Positions 15,888-25,724 are shown, numbered from the stretch's first letter. The stretch is DNA of 64,000 nt from Bradyrhizobium sp. NP1 (GCF_030378205.1 NZ_CP127385.1:2768001-2832000); one strand, 5' to 3'. Numbers and translations: made by a program. The notes: generated by a model from the letters alone, not told the origin.

Positions 15888-17674
15888 CCGCGCCCAGCGA
15901 AAACCTGGCCGTGCCGGTGGTGGCGCGGGCGAAACCGATGTGGCTGCGCCACTCGCCCTATTTCATCGCCGCCGCCGTCCTGGTCGCGCTCGCCGCCACC
16001 ATGCGGTTCGACGGCTATGTACTCAACATCCTGATGCAGGCGACGACCTTCTCGATCGCGGTGTTCGGGCTCTCGGTCGTGCTCGGCCTGTGCGGGCAGA
16101 TCAACCTGGCGCAGGCCGCGTTCTTCGGCTTCGGCGCCTATGCGGTCGGGCTCGGCACCGCCGACCTGCATTTGAGCTTCTGGCTTTGCCTCGTCGGCGG
16201 CTGCCTGGCGACGCTGGTTGCGGGCGCCTTCCTCGGCATGTCGACGCTGCGGCTCGGCGGCCACTACCTCGCGATGGTGACGATATCGTTCCAGCAGATC
16301 GTCACCCTTGTGATGATCAATGCGATCTGGCTCAGCCACGGACCGGACGGCGTCTCCCACATCGGCCGGCCCAGCCTGTTCCAGGACTCGCAGAGCTATC
16401 TCGCCTTCTGCGTCGCAATGCTGGCGATCGTCGGCTACCTGGTCTGGCACCTGCCGGACACGCGGCTCGGCCGCGCCATGCGCGCGGTGCGCGACAACGA
16501 GCTTGCCGCGGGGGTCAACGGCATCGACGTGTTCCGCACCAAGGTCTCCGCCTTTGCACTCTGCGCGGTGCTCGGCGGGCTTGCGGGCGGGCTGTTCGCC
16601 GGCGGCTTCGCCTATGTCAGCCCCGATCAGTTCTCCTTTGCGGAATCGATCGTGTTCCTGACCATGTCGCTGCTCGGCGGCGTGGCGTCGCCAATTGGTT
16701 CCGTGATCGGCACCGCGCTTTTGATCCTGATCCCCGAATGGCTGCGCTTCCTCAAGAGCGTGCCCGGCCTTTACCTCGCGATTTACGGCCTGTCCGTGAT
16801 CCTGATCATCCGCTTCATGCCCGACGGCATCTGGGGTTTTGTCTCGGCCGCCTTCGAGCGCTGGCGCAGCGCCACCAAGGCGCCGCCTGCGGCCGCGGCC
16901 TTGCAGTTGCAGCCCGCGGCTACCGGCGGGGAGATCGTGCTCGAGGTCAAGGGACTGTCGAAATATTTCGGCGGCCTCAAAGCGGTCGATCAGGTCGACT
17001 TCTCCGTCAGGCGCGGCGGGGTGCACGCGCTGATCGGGCCGAACGGTTCGGGCAAGACCACGACGCTCAACGTTCTTTCTGGTCTCTACAAGGCAACCGC
17101 GGGCCGGATCGTGCTCGACCGCACCGACATCACCGACATGCCGCCGCATCAGCGCACCGCCGCAGGGCTGGGCCGGACGTTCCAGAACATCCGCCTGTTC
17201 CGCTCGATGACCGCGCTGGAAAATGTCGAGATCGGCGCCGAGCGGCCCGGCAATCCGATGATCGGCAAGGGGATTAACAAGGGCGGCGACGATGCCCTGA
17301 CCGAGCGTGCGGTGGAGGCGCTGACTTTCGTCGGGCTTGGCGGTCGCGCCAACGAACTGATCTCGAGCTTCTCCTACGGCCACCAGCGCCTGATCGAGAT
17401 CGCGCGCGCGCTCGCCGGCAATCCGACGCTGCTGCTCTTGGACGAGCCGGCGGCGGGCCTGAATTCCAGCGAGAAGCGCGAGCTGCATGAGCTGTTGAAG
17501 CGCATTGCCGCGCAGGGGCTGACCATCCTGATCATCGATCACGACATGACGCTGGTGTCGGAAGCGGCCCAGCACATCACCGTGCTCAACTTCGGACGCC
17601 GCATCGCGGACGGCGAATCCATGGCGGTGCTGCGCCATCCCGACGTCGTCTCCGCCTATCTCGGAACCGAATAA
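15884..17674 (+). CDS. LivM-LivG fusion: ABC permease joined to its ATP-binding domain
   Basis: A 596-residue fusion. Residues 1 to about 325 are a LivM permease (VVLGLCGQINLAQAAFFGFG is the LivM core). After an Ala/Pro-rich linker near residues 328-345, residues 350-596 are a complete LivG ATPase: Walker A GPNGSGKTT near 385, signature SSFSYGHQRL, Walker B LLLLDEPAAGLNSSE. The first livG/livM pair in this window is split, so this is an operon-specific fusion, a recurring variant in Liv systems of Rhizobiales as far as I recall. No stop or frameshift interrupts the join. The frame is open upstream of 15884 but overlaps livH, so ATG 15884 is the start. Confidence 0.9.
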   Translation: MTAPSENLAVPVVARAKPMWLRHSPYFIAAAVLVALAATMRFDGYVLNILMQATTFSIAVFGLSVVLGLCGQINLAQAAFFGFGAYAVGLGTADLHLSFWLCLVGGCLATLVAGAFLGMSTLRLGGHYLAMVTISFQQIVTLVMINAIWLSHGPDGVSHIGRPSLFQDSQSYLAFCVAMLAIVGYLVWHLPDTRLGRAMRAVRDNELAAGVNGIDVFRTKVSAFALCAVLGGLAGGLFAGGFAYVSPDQFSFAESIVFLTMSLLGGVASPIGSVIGTALLILIPEWLRFLKSVPGLYLAIYGLSVILIIRFMPDGIWGFVSAAFERWRSATKAPPAAAALQLQPAATGGEIVLEVKGLSKYFGGLKAVDQVDFSVRRGGVHALIGPNGSGKTTTLNVLSGLYKATAGRIVLDRTDITDMPPHQRTAAGLGRTFQNIRLFRSMTALENVEIGAERPGNPMIGKGINKGGDDALTERAVEALTFVGLGGRANELISSFSYGHQRLIEIARALAGNPTLLLLDEPAAGLNSSEKRELHELLKRIAAQGLTILIIDHDMTLVSEAAQHITVLNFGRRIADGESMAVLRHPDVVSAYLGTE

Positions 17675-18403
17675 ATGGCGCTGCTCGAAATCCGCGACCT
17701 GGTGGTGCGTTACGGCGAGATCGAGGCGCTGCGCGGCGTCTCGCTTGCCGTCGAGGCTGGCCAAGTGGTGACGCTGCTCGGCGCCAACGGCGCTGGCAAG
17801 TCGACGACCCTGCGCGCGATCTCGGGGCTCGCGAAGCCCGCCTCGGGCGAGATCGTCTTCGACGGCCAGTCGATCGCGGGGCTGGGGCCGGAAGCGATCG
17901 TGCGCCGTGGCATCTCGCACGTGCCGGAGGGGCGGCGGGTGTTTCCGGGCCTCTCGGTCAAGGAAAACATCATGCTCGGCGCGTCGAACCGGCGTGCCTC
18001 GAAGGCGGAAATATCCCGCGAGGCGGGTGCGATGTTCGACCTGTTCCCGGATATCCGCGCCTTCTCCAATGCGCTGGGCTGGACGCTCTCGGGCGGGCAG
18101 CTGCAGATGGTCGCGGTCGCCCGCGGGCTGATGGCGAAACCGCGCCTCTTGCTGCTGGACGAGCCGTCGCTAGGGCTTGCGCCCGTCATCGTGCAGGCCG
18201 TGTTCCGCATCATCTCGGAAATCCGGCGCACCACGACGGTCTTGCTTGTCGAGCAAAATGCGCGCATGGGACTTTCGGTCGCCGATCACGGCTTCGTCCT
18301 GGAAACAGGGCGCATCGTCCTCGACGGCAAGCCAGACGCATTGTGGGGCAACGAAGCCATCCGCGCCGCCTATCTCGGCGGCCACGCCAAGGTCAGCGCT
18401 TAA
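17675..18403 (+). CDS. ABC transporter ATP-binding protein, LivF type
   Basis: A 242-residue ATPase with GANGAGKST (Walker A), LSGGQLQMVAVARGLM (signature) and LLLLDEPSLGLAP (Walker B). The ATG begins directly after the TAA of the LivM-LivG fusion, with no spacer. It completes the second Liv transporter, whose other ATPase is the fused LivG domain. Confidence 0.9.
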   Translation: MALLEIRDLVVRYGEIEALRGVSLAVEAGQVVTLLGANGAGKSTTLRAISGLAKPASGEIVFDGQSIAGLGPEAIVRRGISHVPEGRRVFPGLSVKENIMLGASNRRASKAEISREAGAMFDLFPDIRAFSNALGWTLSGGQLQMVAVARGLMAKPRLLLLDEPSLGLAPVIVQAVFRIISEIRRTTTVLLVEQNARMGLSVADHGFVLETGRIVLDGKPDALWGNEAIRAAYLGGHAKVSA

Positions 18404-18422
18404 GACAACGAGCCGGTCATCC

Positions 18423-19508
18423 ATGGTCATCATCAAGGTTCAGAACCTCATCGATTTCGTGGCCGAGGTGTTCGCGCATGCGGACTCCTCGCAGGAAGAG
18501 GCGCGGCGCATCGCGACCTACCTCACGACCGCCAACCTCACGGGCCACGACAGCCATGGCGTGATCCGCGTGCCCGTCTACATGCGCTGGAAGAAGATGG
18601 GATCAGTCGTTCCCAACCAGACCGCTGAGGTCGTGGTCGACACGCCTTCGCTTGCGGTCGTCGACGGCAAGTTCGGCTACGGCCAGACGGTGGCGCCGCA
18701 GGCGGTCAAGGTCGGCATCGCCAAGTGCAAGAAGGCGGGGCTGGCGGCGGTCGCGCTGCGCAACGCCGGCCATATCGGCCGCGTCGGCGACTGGGCCGAG
18801 ATGGCCGCGGCCGAGGGCCTCGTCTCGGTGCATTTCGTCAATGCCGCCGGCTCGCTGCTGGTGGCGCCGTTCGGGGGCGTCGAGAAGCGGTTGTCGACGG
18901 CGCCCTATTGTGTCGGCATTCCCCGTCAGGGCCAGGACCCGATCGTGCTCGATTTCGCCACCTCGATCGTGGCGGAAGGCAAGGTGCTGGTTGCAAGCCG
19001 CGGCGGCAAGAAGCTGCCGAAGGGCGCACTGGTCGATTCCGACGGCACCTTGAGCGAAGATCCGCATGTGCTGTACGGGCCCTACACGCCGGACGGCCCG
19101 CGTGACCACACCAAGGGCAGTGGCGCGATCCGCGCCTTCGGCGAGCACAAGGGCTCGGGGCTTGCGTTCATTTGCGAGCTGCTCGGCGGCGCGCTGACCG
19201 GAACCGGGGCGACCGCCCCGAACCGGCGCTTCGCCAACGGCATGCTGGCCTTCTATGTCGATCCAAAGGTGGTCGACACCTCGAACTTCTTCGACGGCGA
19301 GATTTCGCGCTATGTCGACTTTATCAGAGAGACCAAGCCGATCGCCGGCGTGGATGCCGTGCTGATCCCCGGCGATCCCGAGCGCAAGACGCGCGCCGAG
19401 CGCACCAAGAACGGCATCCCCTTGCCCGACGATACCTGGGCGGCGATAGTGAACACCGCGCGCGAGGTCGGCGTCAGCGAGGTCAGCATCCAGCGCGCCA
19501 CCAGCTAA
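18423..19508 (+). CDS. Ldh-family oxidoreductase (malate/lactate/ureidoglycolate dehydrogenase type)
   Basis: A 361-residue NAD(P)-dependent 2-hydroxyacid dehydrogenase of the Ldh_2 fold, unlike classical malate or lactate dehydrogenase. Markers are TGHDSHGVIRVPVYMRW near the N-terminus (catalytic His), RNAGHIGRVGDWAEMAA, and IPGDPERKTRAERTKNGIPL near the end. It oxidises or reduces a 2-hydroxy acid; substrates in the family include malate, sulfolactate, ureidoglycolate and sugar acids. The ATG sits 20 bases after livF and the aldolase gene follows, so it probably acts on the imported compound or a product of the aldolase. Confidence 0.85.
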   Translation: MVIIKVQNLIDFVAEVFAHADSSQEEARRIATYLTTANLTGHDSHGVIRVPVYMRWKKMGSVVPNQTAEVVVDTPSLAVVDGKFGYGQTVAPQAVKVGIAKCKKAGLAAVALRNAGHIGRVGDWAEMAAAEGLVSVHFVNAAGSLLVAPFGGVEKRLSTAPYCVGIPRQGQDPIVLDFATSIVAEGKVLVASRGGKKLPKGALVDSDGTLSEDPHVLYGPYTPDGPRDHTKGSGAIRAFGEHKGSGLAFICELLGGALTGTGATAPNRRFANGMLAFYVDPKVVDTSNFFDGEISRYVDFIRETKPIAGVDAVLIPGDPERKTRAERTKNGIPLPDDTWAAIVNTAREVGVSEVSIQRATS

Positions 19509-19537
19509 GCATTGTGCAGACGAGAGGAACGCGATCC

Positions 19538-20317
19538 ATGGCAAACAACAAGGTCAAGCAAATCTGGGCGTCGGGCAAGGCGGTGGTGAATGCCTGGCTC
19601 GCGATCCCGTCCGGCTTCTCGGCCGAAATGATCGCGCAATGCGGCTTCGACAGCGTCACCGTCGACATGCAGCACGGCGTGCAGGACTATCTGTCCATGG
19701 TGCAGTGTTTCCAGGCGATGCATGCCCACCCTGTCACGCCGATGGTCCGCGTGCCCTGGAACGAGCCCGGCATCGTCGGCAAGGTGCTCGACGGCGGCGC
19801 CTATGGCGTGATCTGCCCGATGATCAACACCCCGCAGGAGGCGAAGAACCTCGTCTCCTATTCGAAATATCCGCCGCAGGGCGTGCGCTCCAACGGGCCG
19901 ATCCGCGCCGGCATGTATGGCACGGCGGGTTCCTATCAGAAGACCGCGAACGAGGAGATCGTGCTGCTGCCGATGATGGAGACCAGGACGGCGGTGGAGA
20001 ACATGGAAGCGATCCTCGACGTCGAGGGCATCGACGGCGTCTATATCGGTCCGTCCGATCTCGGGTTCTCTTACGGGCTGGTGCCGAAGCTCGACCGTGA
20101 CGAGCCGGAGATCCTGAAGATCTACGAGAAGATCATCAAGGAGTGCGGCAAGCGCGGCCTCAATCCCGGCATCCACTGCAGCGGCGCCGAAGGCGCGGCG
20201 CGCGCGATCAACATGGGCTTCAAGCTTGTGACGCTGTCGAACGAGGTCGGACTGATGTCGATTTACGCGAAGATGCAGGTGAACCAGACCCGCAAGGAGT
20301 CTGGCGGCAAGGCATGA
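19538..20317 (+). CDS. HpcH/HpaI-family class II aldolase
   Basis: A 259-residue metal-dependent pyruvate aldolase. Visible family motifs are SVTVDMQHGVQDY (metal/active-site region), PMMETRTAVENME and VYIGPSDLGFSYG. HpaI splits 4-hydroxy-2-oxoheptane-1,7-dioate to pyruvate and succinate semialdehyde, the reaction after HpaH; the GarL relative splits 5-keto-4-deoxyglucarate. Both fit here: hpaF and hpaH lie 6-8 kb upstream, and the next gene is UxaA/GarD-like. Start ATG 19538, 29 bases after the dehydrogenase stop. I therefore leave the symbol empty. Confidence 0.85.
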   Translation: MANNKVKQIWASGKAVVNAWLAIPSGFSAEMIAQCGFDSVTVDMQHGVQDYLSMVQCFQAMHAHPVTPMVRVPWNEPGIVGKVLDGGAYGVICPMINTPQEAKNLVSYSKYPPQGVRSNGPIRAGMYGTAGSYQKTANEEIVLLPMMETRTAVENMEAILDVEGIDGVYIGPSDLGFSYGLVPKLDRDEPEILKIYEKIIKECGKRGLNPGIHCSGAEGAARAINMGFKLVTLSNEVGLMSIYAKMQVNQTRKESGGKA

Positions 20318-20321
20318 GCTT

Positions 20322-20361
20322 CCTTCTCCCTCGCCCCGCTCTTCGCGGGGAGAGGTGAAGG
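20322..20361. repeat. GC-rich palindromic element between aldolase and dehydratase genes
   Basis: CCTTC pairs with GAAGG at the ends and CCCCGC pairs with GCGGGG (20334-20339 with 20345-20350) around a TCTTC loop. It nearly fills the 63-base gap. Such near-identical GC palindromes are scattered in rhizobial genomes as repetitive extragenic elements, by my recollection; it could stabilise mRNA or attenuate transcription. Confidence 0.55.
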
Positions 20362-20380
20362 CAATCAAAGGAGACATCCC

Positions 20381-21904
20381 ATGACCCCGGCACCCGTCAT
20401 CCGCCTGCATCCCGACGACGGCGTGCTGATCGCGCGCGCGAGCCTGCCGCCGGGGCTTGCGGTGGCCGACGGCGTGACCACGCTCGAGCGCATTCCGGCC
20501 GGCCACAAGGTCGCGATCAAGCCGATCGCGACAGGCGAGCCGATCCGCCGCTATGGCCAGATCATCGGTTTTGCAACGCAGCCGATCGCGCCGGGCCAGC
20601 ACGTGCACACGCAGAACTGCGGCATGGGCGACTTCGCCAAGGACTATGCCTATGGCGTCGACGTCAAGCCGGTGCCGAACTTCGACCTGCCTGCGACCTT
20701 CGACGGCATCCGCCGGCCTGACGGCCGCGTCGCCACCCGCAACTATATCGGCATCCTCACCTCGGTGAATTGCAGCGCCCATGTCGCGGGTCTCGTCGCC
20801 GACATGTTCAGGAAAAATCCGTTCACCGGCGACAATCCGCTGGCCGATTTTCCCAATGTCGATGGCGTGGTCGCGCTCACCCACAAGACCGGCTGCGGCA
20901 TGACGCAGGATGAGCCGCTGAAGCTGCTCCGCCGCACACTCGGCGGCTATGCGCGGCATGTGAATTTTTCCGCCGTGGTGGTGCTCGGCCTCGGCTGCGA
21001 GGTCAACCAGATCGGTGGGCTGATGGAGGAGCAGAAGCTCGCCGGCCGCCTGCGCTCGATGGACATTCAGGAGAAGGGCGGTACGCGCAAGACGGTGGAG
21101 GCAGGCGTCGCCTTCGTGAAGGAGGCGCTCTCTGATGCCAACGGAGCGAAACGCGAGCCGGTGCCGGCCAGCGAACTGACGGTCGCGCTGCAATGCGGCG
21201 GCTCCGACGGCTATTCCGGCGTCTCCGCCAATCCGGCGCTGGGCGCTGCGAGCGACCTTCTGGTGCGCCATGGCGGCACCGTGATCCTGTCCGAGACGCC
21301 GGAGACCTACGGCGCCGAGCATCTCCTGACGCGCCGCGCCGTCAGCCGCGAGGTCGGCGAGAAGCTGGTGTCGCTGATGCGCTGGTGGGAGGAATACACG
21401 CAGCGCGAAGGCGCCGAGATGAACGCCAATCCGAGCCCCGGCAACAAGGCGGGCGGGCTGACCACGATCCTGGAGAAGTCGCTCGGCGCGATGGCGAAGG
21501 CAGGCAGCACCAACCTCGTCGACGTGCTGCACTATGCGGAGCCGGTCACCAAGAAGGGTTTCGTGTTCATGGACACGCCGGGCTACGACCCGGTCGCGGC
21601 GACCGGGCAGGTCGCAGGCGGCGCCAATCTCGTCTGCTTCACCACCGGCAGGGGCAGCGTGTTCGGCTGCAAGCCGGCGCCCTCGATCAAGCTCGCCACC
21701 AACACGCCGATGTACCGGCGTATGGAAGACGACATGGACGTCAATTGCGGCAGCATCCTCGACGGCGAGGAGACGGTGCAGCAATGCGGCGAGCGCATCT
21801 TCGAGCTGATCCTGAAGACCGCCTCGGGGCAGCCGACCAAGAGCGAGAGCTTCGATTTCGGCGGCGCCGAGTTCGCGCCCTGGGTGCTGGGCGCGACTAT
21901 GTGA
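20381..21904 (+). CDS. UxaA-family hydrolyase (altronate/galactarate dehydratase type)
   Basis: A 507-residue dehydratase with both parts of the family: an N-terminal SAF-like domain (residues 1 to about 95, with HVHTQNCGMGDFA) and a C-terminal catalytic region with Cys-rich motifs LTHKTGCGMTQDEP, LQCGGSDGYSGVSANP and MDTPGYDPVAATGQVAGG. Family members remove water from altronate or galactarate, or sulfite from sulfolactate (as separate SuyA and SuyB chains). Together with the aldolase and Ldh dehydrogenase it suggests 2-keto-3-deoxy-acid formation and cleavage. GGAG is placed before ATG 20381. Confidence 0.88.
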   Translation: MTPAPVIRLHPDDGVLIARASLPPGLAVADGVTTLERIPAGHKVAIKPIATGEPIRRYGQIIGFATQPIAPGQHVHTQNCGMGDFAKDYAYGVDVKPVPNFDLPATFDGIRRPDGRVATRNYIGILTSVNCSAHVAGLVADMFRKNPFTGDNPLADFPNVDGVVALTHKTGCGMTQDEPLKLLRRTLGGYARHVNFSAVVVLGLGCEVNQIGGLMEEQKLAGRLRSMDIQEKGGTRKTVEAGVAFVKEALSDANGAKREPVPASELTVALQCGGSDGYSGVSANPALGAASDLLVRHGGTVILSETPETYGAEHLLTRRAVSREVGEKLVSLMRWWEEYTQREGAEMNANPSPGNKAGGLTTILEKSLGAMAKAGSTNLVDVLHYAEPVTKKGFVFMDTPGYDPVAATGQVAGGANLVCFTTGRGSVFGCKPAPSIKLATNTPMYRRMEDDMDVNCGSILDGEETVQQCGERIFELILKTASGQPTKSESFDFGGAEFAPWVLGATM

Positions 21905-21984
21905 CGGTCTTTCGGCCGCCCCCGGCTGCTGACTGACGGCGGCGACCGTGATGTCGCCGAGCTTGGTCCAGGTTTCGGATGCAG

Positions 21985-22023
21985 GTCTCGGGTCCAAGTC
22001 TCGGCTCCAAGTCTCGGCTCCAG
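21985..22023 (+). repeat. Three tandem copies of a 13-base unit
   Basis: GTCTCGGGTCCAA, GTCTCGGCTCCAA and GTCTCGGCTCCAG follow one another without gaps, with a fourth partial match. It lies in the 337-base gap 21905-22241 between the dehydratase and transglutaminase genes. Read on the minus strand the unit gives short repeats resembling ETW-S/T-R, the end of DUF2147-type proteins, but no intact gene is present. Nothing else in this gap is supported. Confidence 0.6.
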
Positions 22024-22241
22024 CTCTCGCCGCCGCACGGTCCCGTGTCGCGGGGACTGACGCGGATCTTTGCCGCGCAAGGCAAATAAATCTGGCCAAG
22101 CAATGGCTTGGAGAAGAGTCCTGATAATCTGGAGCGCCCGCGCCCTCGATCTAGGCAGTTGCTGCTCGTTGTTATGGCTTGAACCGTGCCTTGCGCAGTG
22201 TTCTGCTCAAACAAGCTGCGGGGAGCCCAAGATCTGTGTCG

Positions 22242-25200
22242 ATGCTGGTCGCCGTCCATCACGTCACGCGCTACCGATACGATCGATCCGTCGCCCTCGG
22301 CCCGCATATCGTTCGGCTTCGTCCGGCACCGCATGGGCGCACGCCGATCGACAGCTATGCGCTGAAGGTCTCGCCCGCGAACCATTTCGTGAACTGGCAG
22401 CAGGATCCGCAGGGCAACTGGCTGGCGCGCTTCGTCTTTCCCGAGCAGGCCGACGAACTGACGATCGAGGTCGGCTTCACCGCGGAGATGATCGTCGTCA
22501 ATCCCTTCGATTTTTTCGTCGAACCCTATGCCGGCGCTTTTCCATTCCAGTATTCCGACGATTTGAAAGCCGAGCTTGCGCCGTTTCTTGGCATCTCGAC
22601 GCCGGGTCCGCTGCTCGCGGCTCTGCTTGCGACCATCCCGCGGCGCGCGGACTCCACCGTCGACTTCCTGGTCGAACTCAACCGGCAGCTCCAGAGCAAG
22701 ATACGCTACGTCACGCGGATGGAGCAGGGCGTCCAGTCGGCGGAGGAGACGCTGGCCGCCTCGGCGGGTTCGTGCCGTGACTCGGCGTGGCTGTTGATCG
22801 AGGTGCTGCGCCATCTCGGCTTCGCCGCCCGTTTCGTCTCGGGCTATCTGGTTCAGCTTCGCCCCGACGACGATGCGGATGAAACATTGCGCGGGATCAA
22901 GAACGATTTCACCGACCTGCATGCCTGGGCCGAAGTATACCTGCCGGGCGCGGGGTGGATCGGCTTCGACGTCACCTCGGGCATGCTGACCGGGGAGGGG
23001 CACATCCCGGTCGCCGCCACGCCGCATTATCGAACGGCGGCGCCGATCACTGGCAGCGCCAGCGCGCCGAGCGTCGATTTCGCCGTCGAGATGAGCGTCA
23101 CGCGCATCCGCGAGGCACCGCGGATCACGACGCCGTTCTCGGACGAGGCCTGGGCGCGGCTCGACAGGCTTGGCGAGCAGGTCGATGCCGACCTTGCTGC
23201 CGCCGACGTGCGGCTGACCATGGGCGGCGAGCCGACCTTTGTCGCCCGCGATGATCCTGATGCGCCCGAATGGAACACCGCGGCGCTTGGCCCGACCAAG
23301 CGTGCCTTTGCCGACGAGGTGATCCGCCGGCTGCGGGCGCGCTTCGCACCGGGCGCGTTGCTGCATTACGGCCAGGGCAAATGGTATCCCGGCGAAAGCG
23401 AGCCGCGCTGGGCGTTCGGGGTTTACTGGCGCAAGGACGGCGTGCCGATCTGGAAGAATGCCGACCTGATCGCGGCATTCGACGGCGCGCGCAAGTCCGG
23501 GATCGAGGATGCGAAGCGGCTCATGGAGAGGGTCGCCGCCGGGCTTTCGCTCGATGTCGGCCATGTCGTGCCGGCCTTTGAGGATCCCGTCGCCTGGCTC
23601 AAGCGCGAAGCGGCGCTGCCGGTCAATGTCGATCCCACCGATTCCAGGCTTGCCGATCCCGAAGAGCGTGCCCGCATGGCGCGGGTCTTCGATGCCGGGT
23701 TTGGCACGGCGACAGGCTTCGTGCTGCCGATCCGCCGCGCCGGCGGCAACAACCCGCGCTGGCGGAGCGAGCGCTGGAAGCTGCGCCGCGGCCATCTGTT
23801 CCTGGTCGCGGGCGGCTCGCCCCTGGGATCGCGGCTGCCGCTGCCGTCGCTGCCGCATCTTGCCCCGGACCAATACCCTGAGATCATCGAGCAGGACCCG
23901 CTGGCGCCGCGCGGCGAATTGCCGGTGTTCGACCTCGTCGAAAGCGCGGAAGCGGCACAGCCAGGCGCAGAAGCGCAGCCGGAAAAATCGCCGGCGGTGC
24001 GCACGGCAATGTCGAGCGAGCTGCGCGAGGGCGTCGTCTGCGTCTTCATGCCGCCGGTCGCAACGCTCGAAGATTATCTGGCGCTGGTTGCCGTCGTCGA
24101 GACGGCCAGCGCCGCGCTGAATATTCCGGTGCATCTCGAAGGCTACGCGCCGCCCTTCGATCCGCGCGTCGAGGTGATCAAGGTGACGCCCGATCCCGGC
24201 GTGATCGAAATCAACGTCCACCCGGCGAAAAGCTGGCGCGAGGTCGTCGCCATCACGCGCGGTGTCTATGCGGATGCGGCCGAGACGCGCCTTTCCGCCA
24301 ACCGCTTCCAGGTCGACGGACGCCACACCGGGACCGGCGGCGGCAATCATGTCGTGGTGGGCGGCGCCAGCGTTGAGGATTCGCCGTTCCTGCGCCGCCC
24401 CGATCTCTTGAAGAGCCTGGTGCTGTACTGGCAGCGCCATCCCTCGCTGTCCTACTTGTTCGCAGGCATGTTCGTCGGCCCGTCGAGCCAGGCGCCGCGG
24501 ATCGACGAGGCGCGCCATGACAGCCTCTATGAGCTCGAGATCGCCATGGCCAAGGTGCCGCGGCCCGGCGAGGCGGTGCTGCCCTGGCTGGTCGATCGCC
24601 TGTTCCGGCACACCCTGGTCGACGTCACCGGCAACACCCATCGCGCCGAAATCTGCATAGACAAGCTCTATTCGCCCGATGGTCCGACCGGCCGGCTCGG
24701 GCTCGTCGAATTCCGCGCCTTCGAGATGCCGCCCGATGCGCGCATGGCGCTCGCCCAGCAGCTCCTGATCCGCGCGCTGGTCGCAAGGCTCTGGTGCGTG
24801 CCGCAGGAAGGCCGGCTGGTGCGCTGGGGCACCACGCTGCATGACCGCTTCATGCTGCCGCATTTCCTCTGGGAGGATTTTCTGGACGTGCTCGCCGATC
24901 TGCGGCAGAGCGGCTACGATTTTGCAGCCGAGTGGTATCTCGCCCAGCTCGAGTTCCGTTTTCCCGTGTTCGGCAGCGTTCATCGCGCCGGCGTCACGCT
25001 CGAGCTGCGCCAGGCGCTGGAGCCCTGGCATGTGCTGGGCGAGGAAGGCTCGCCCGGCGGCACGGTGCGCCATGTCGATTCCTCGGTGGAGCGGCTTCAG
25101 GTCAGGGCCGAAGGCCTGGTCGAGGGCCGCCATGTCATCGCCTGCAACGGCAGGCGGCTGCCGATGACCGCGACCGGGCGCGCAGGCGAGGCGGTTGCGG

Positions 25201-25505
25201 GCCTGCGGTTCAAGGCCTGGCCCTTTGCCTCGAGCCTGCATCCGACGGTTCCCGCGCACGCGCCGCTGACCTTCGACATCGTCGATAGCTGGAATGGCTG
25301 TTCGCTCGGCGGCTGCGTCTACCATGTCGGGCATCCCGGCGGGCGCAACTATGAGACGCGGCCGGTCAACGCCAACGAGGCCGAAGCGCGGCGGCTTGCC
25401 CGTTTCGAGGAGCAGGGCCACACGCCGGGCAAGGTCGATCCTCCGCGCGAGGAAAAGAGCCTCGAATTCCCGCTGACCCTCGATCTGCGGACGCCGCTTC
25501 CATAA
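22242..25505 (+). CDS. Transglutaminase-like protein with DUF2126 C-terminal region
   Basis: A 1087-residue protein. Residues 1 to about 100 are the bacterial transglutaminase N-terminal domain ([20 protein letters not shown]). The papain-like core has Cys178 ([20 protein letters not shown]), His227 ([12 protein letters not shown]) and Asp243 ([10 protein letters not shown]). From about residue 320 to the end is DUF2126 ([21 protein letters not shown] and [24 protein letters not shown]-like stretches). No signal peptide, so cytoplasmic. It may be a cysteine protease or amide hydrolase; such long fusions often pair with a circularly permuted ATP-grasp and alpha-E proteins, which are not found next to it here. 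Start is ATG 22242. Confidence 0.88.
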   Translation: MLVAVHHVTRYRYDRSVALGPHIVRLRPAPHGRTPIDSYALKVSPANHFVNWQQDPQGNWLARFVFPEQADELTIEVGFTAEMIVVNPFDFFVEPYAGAFPFQYSDDLKAELAPFLGISTPGPLLAALLATIPRRADSTVDFLVELNRQLQSKIRYVTRMEQGVQSAEETLAASAGSCRDSAWLLIEVLRHLGFAARFVSGYLVQLRPDDDADETLRGIKNDFTDLHAWAEVYLPGAGWIGFDVTSGMLTGEGHIPVAATPHYRTAAPITGSASAPSVDFAVEMSVTRIREAPRITTPFSDEAWARLDRLGEQVDADLAAADVRLTMGGEPTFVARDDPDAPEWNTAALGPTKRAFADEVIRRLRARFAPGALLHYGQGKWYPGESEPRWAFGVYWRKDGVPIWKNADLIAAFDGARKSGIEDAKRLMERVAAGLSLDVGHVVPAFEDPVAWLKREAALPVNVDPTDSRLADPEERARMARVFDAGFGTATGFVLPIRRAGGNNPRWRSERWKLRRGHLFLVAGGSPLGSRLPLPSLPHLAPDQYPEIIEQDPLAPRGELPVFDLVESAEAAQPGAEAQPEKSPAVRTAMSSELREGVVCVFMPPVATLEDYLALVAVVETASAALNIPVHLEGYAPPFDPRVEVIKVTPDPGVIEINVHPAKSWREVVAITRGVYADAAETRLSANRFQVDGRHTGTGGGNHVVVGGASVEDSPFLRRPDLLKSLVLYWQRHPSLSYLFAGMFVGPSSQAPRIDEARHDSLYELEIAMAKVPRPGEAVLPWLVDRLFRHTLVDVTGNTHRAEICIDKLYSPDGPTGRLGLVEFRAFEMPPDARMALAQQLLIRALVARLWCVPQEGRLVRWGTTLHDRFMLPHFLWEDFLDVLADLRQSGYDFAAEWYLAQLEFRFPVFGSVHRAGVTLELRQALEPWHVLGEEGSPGGTVRHVDSSVERLQVRAEGLVEGRHVIACNGRRLPMTATGRAGEAVAGLRFKAWPFASSLHPTVPAHAPLTFDIVDSWNGCSLGGCVYHVGHPGGRNYETRPVNANEAEARRLARFEEQGHTPGKVDPPREEKSLEFPLTLDLRTPLP

Positions 25506-25555
25506 CGGTGCAGCGACAAGAGGCGCAGCAACGCAGCGCTGATCTCTCTGGCTTC

Positions 25556-25575
25556 GTCCTCGCGAAAGCGAGGAC
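25556..25575. repeat. Perfect 8-bp inverted repeat with GAAA loop
   Basis: GTCCTCGC and GCGAGGAC flank a GAAA tetraloop, followed by CCATAACCCC. It begins 50 bases after the transglutaminase stop. The motif with the CCATAACC tail is one I recall as a frequent Bradyrhizobium extragenic palindrome. No U-run follows, so terminator function is uncertain. Confidence 0.6.
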
Positions 25576-25724
25576 CCATAACCCCGAGCGGACGTCGTTG
25601 AGCGAGATCGTCGAACATCGCGTAGATAACTGTGGTCTGTGGCTATGGGTACCGGATCGCGCTCACTGACGTTCGCTTGTCCGGGACGACGCAAATTATT
25701 CTCGCCGCGCCACGCGCCCGAGCT

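Noticed and set aside
14918-17674. A 918-residue protein starting at 14918
   Set aside because: The first 322 codons run antisense in codon content across the hairpin and livH in another frame; the real protein starts at 15884 where the permease sequence begins.
15794-17920. A 708-residue minus-strand protein opposite the LivM-LivG fusion
   Set aside because: Shadow of the transporter genes; no start signal, no domain, and the sense strand has full Walker motifs.
19505-22099. An 864-residue minus-strand protein opposite the aldolase and dehydratase genes
   Set aside because: Shadow frame with low-complexity Arg/His/Asp composition and no recognisable domain.
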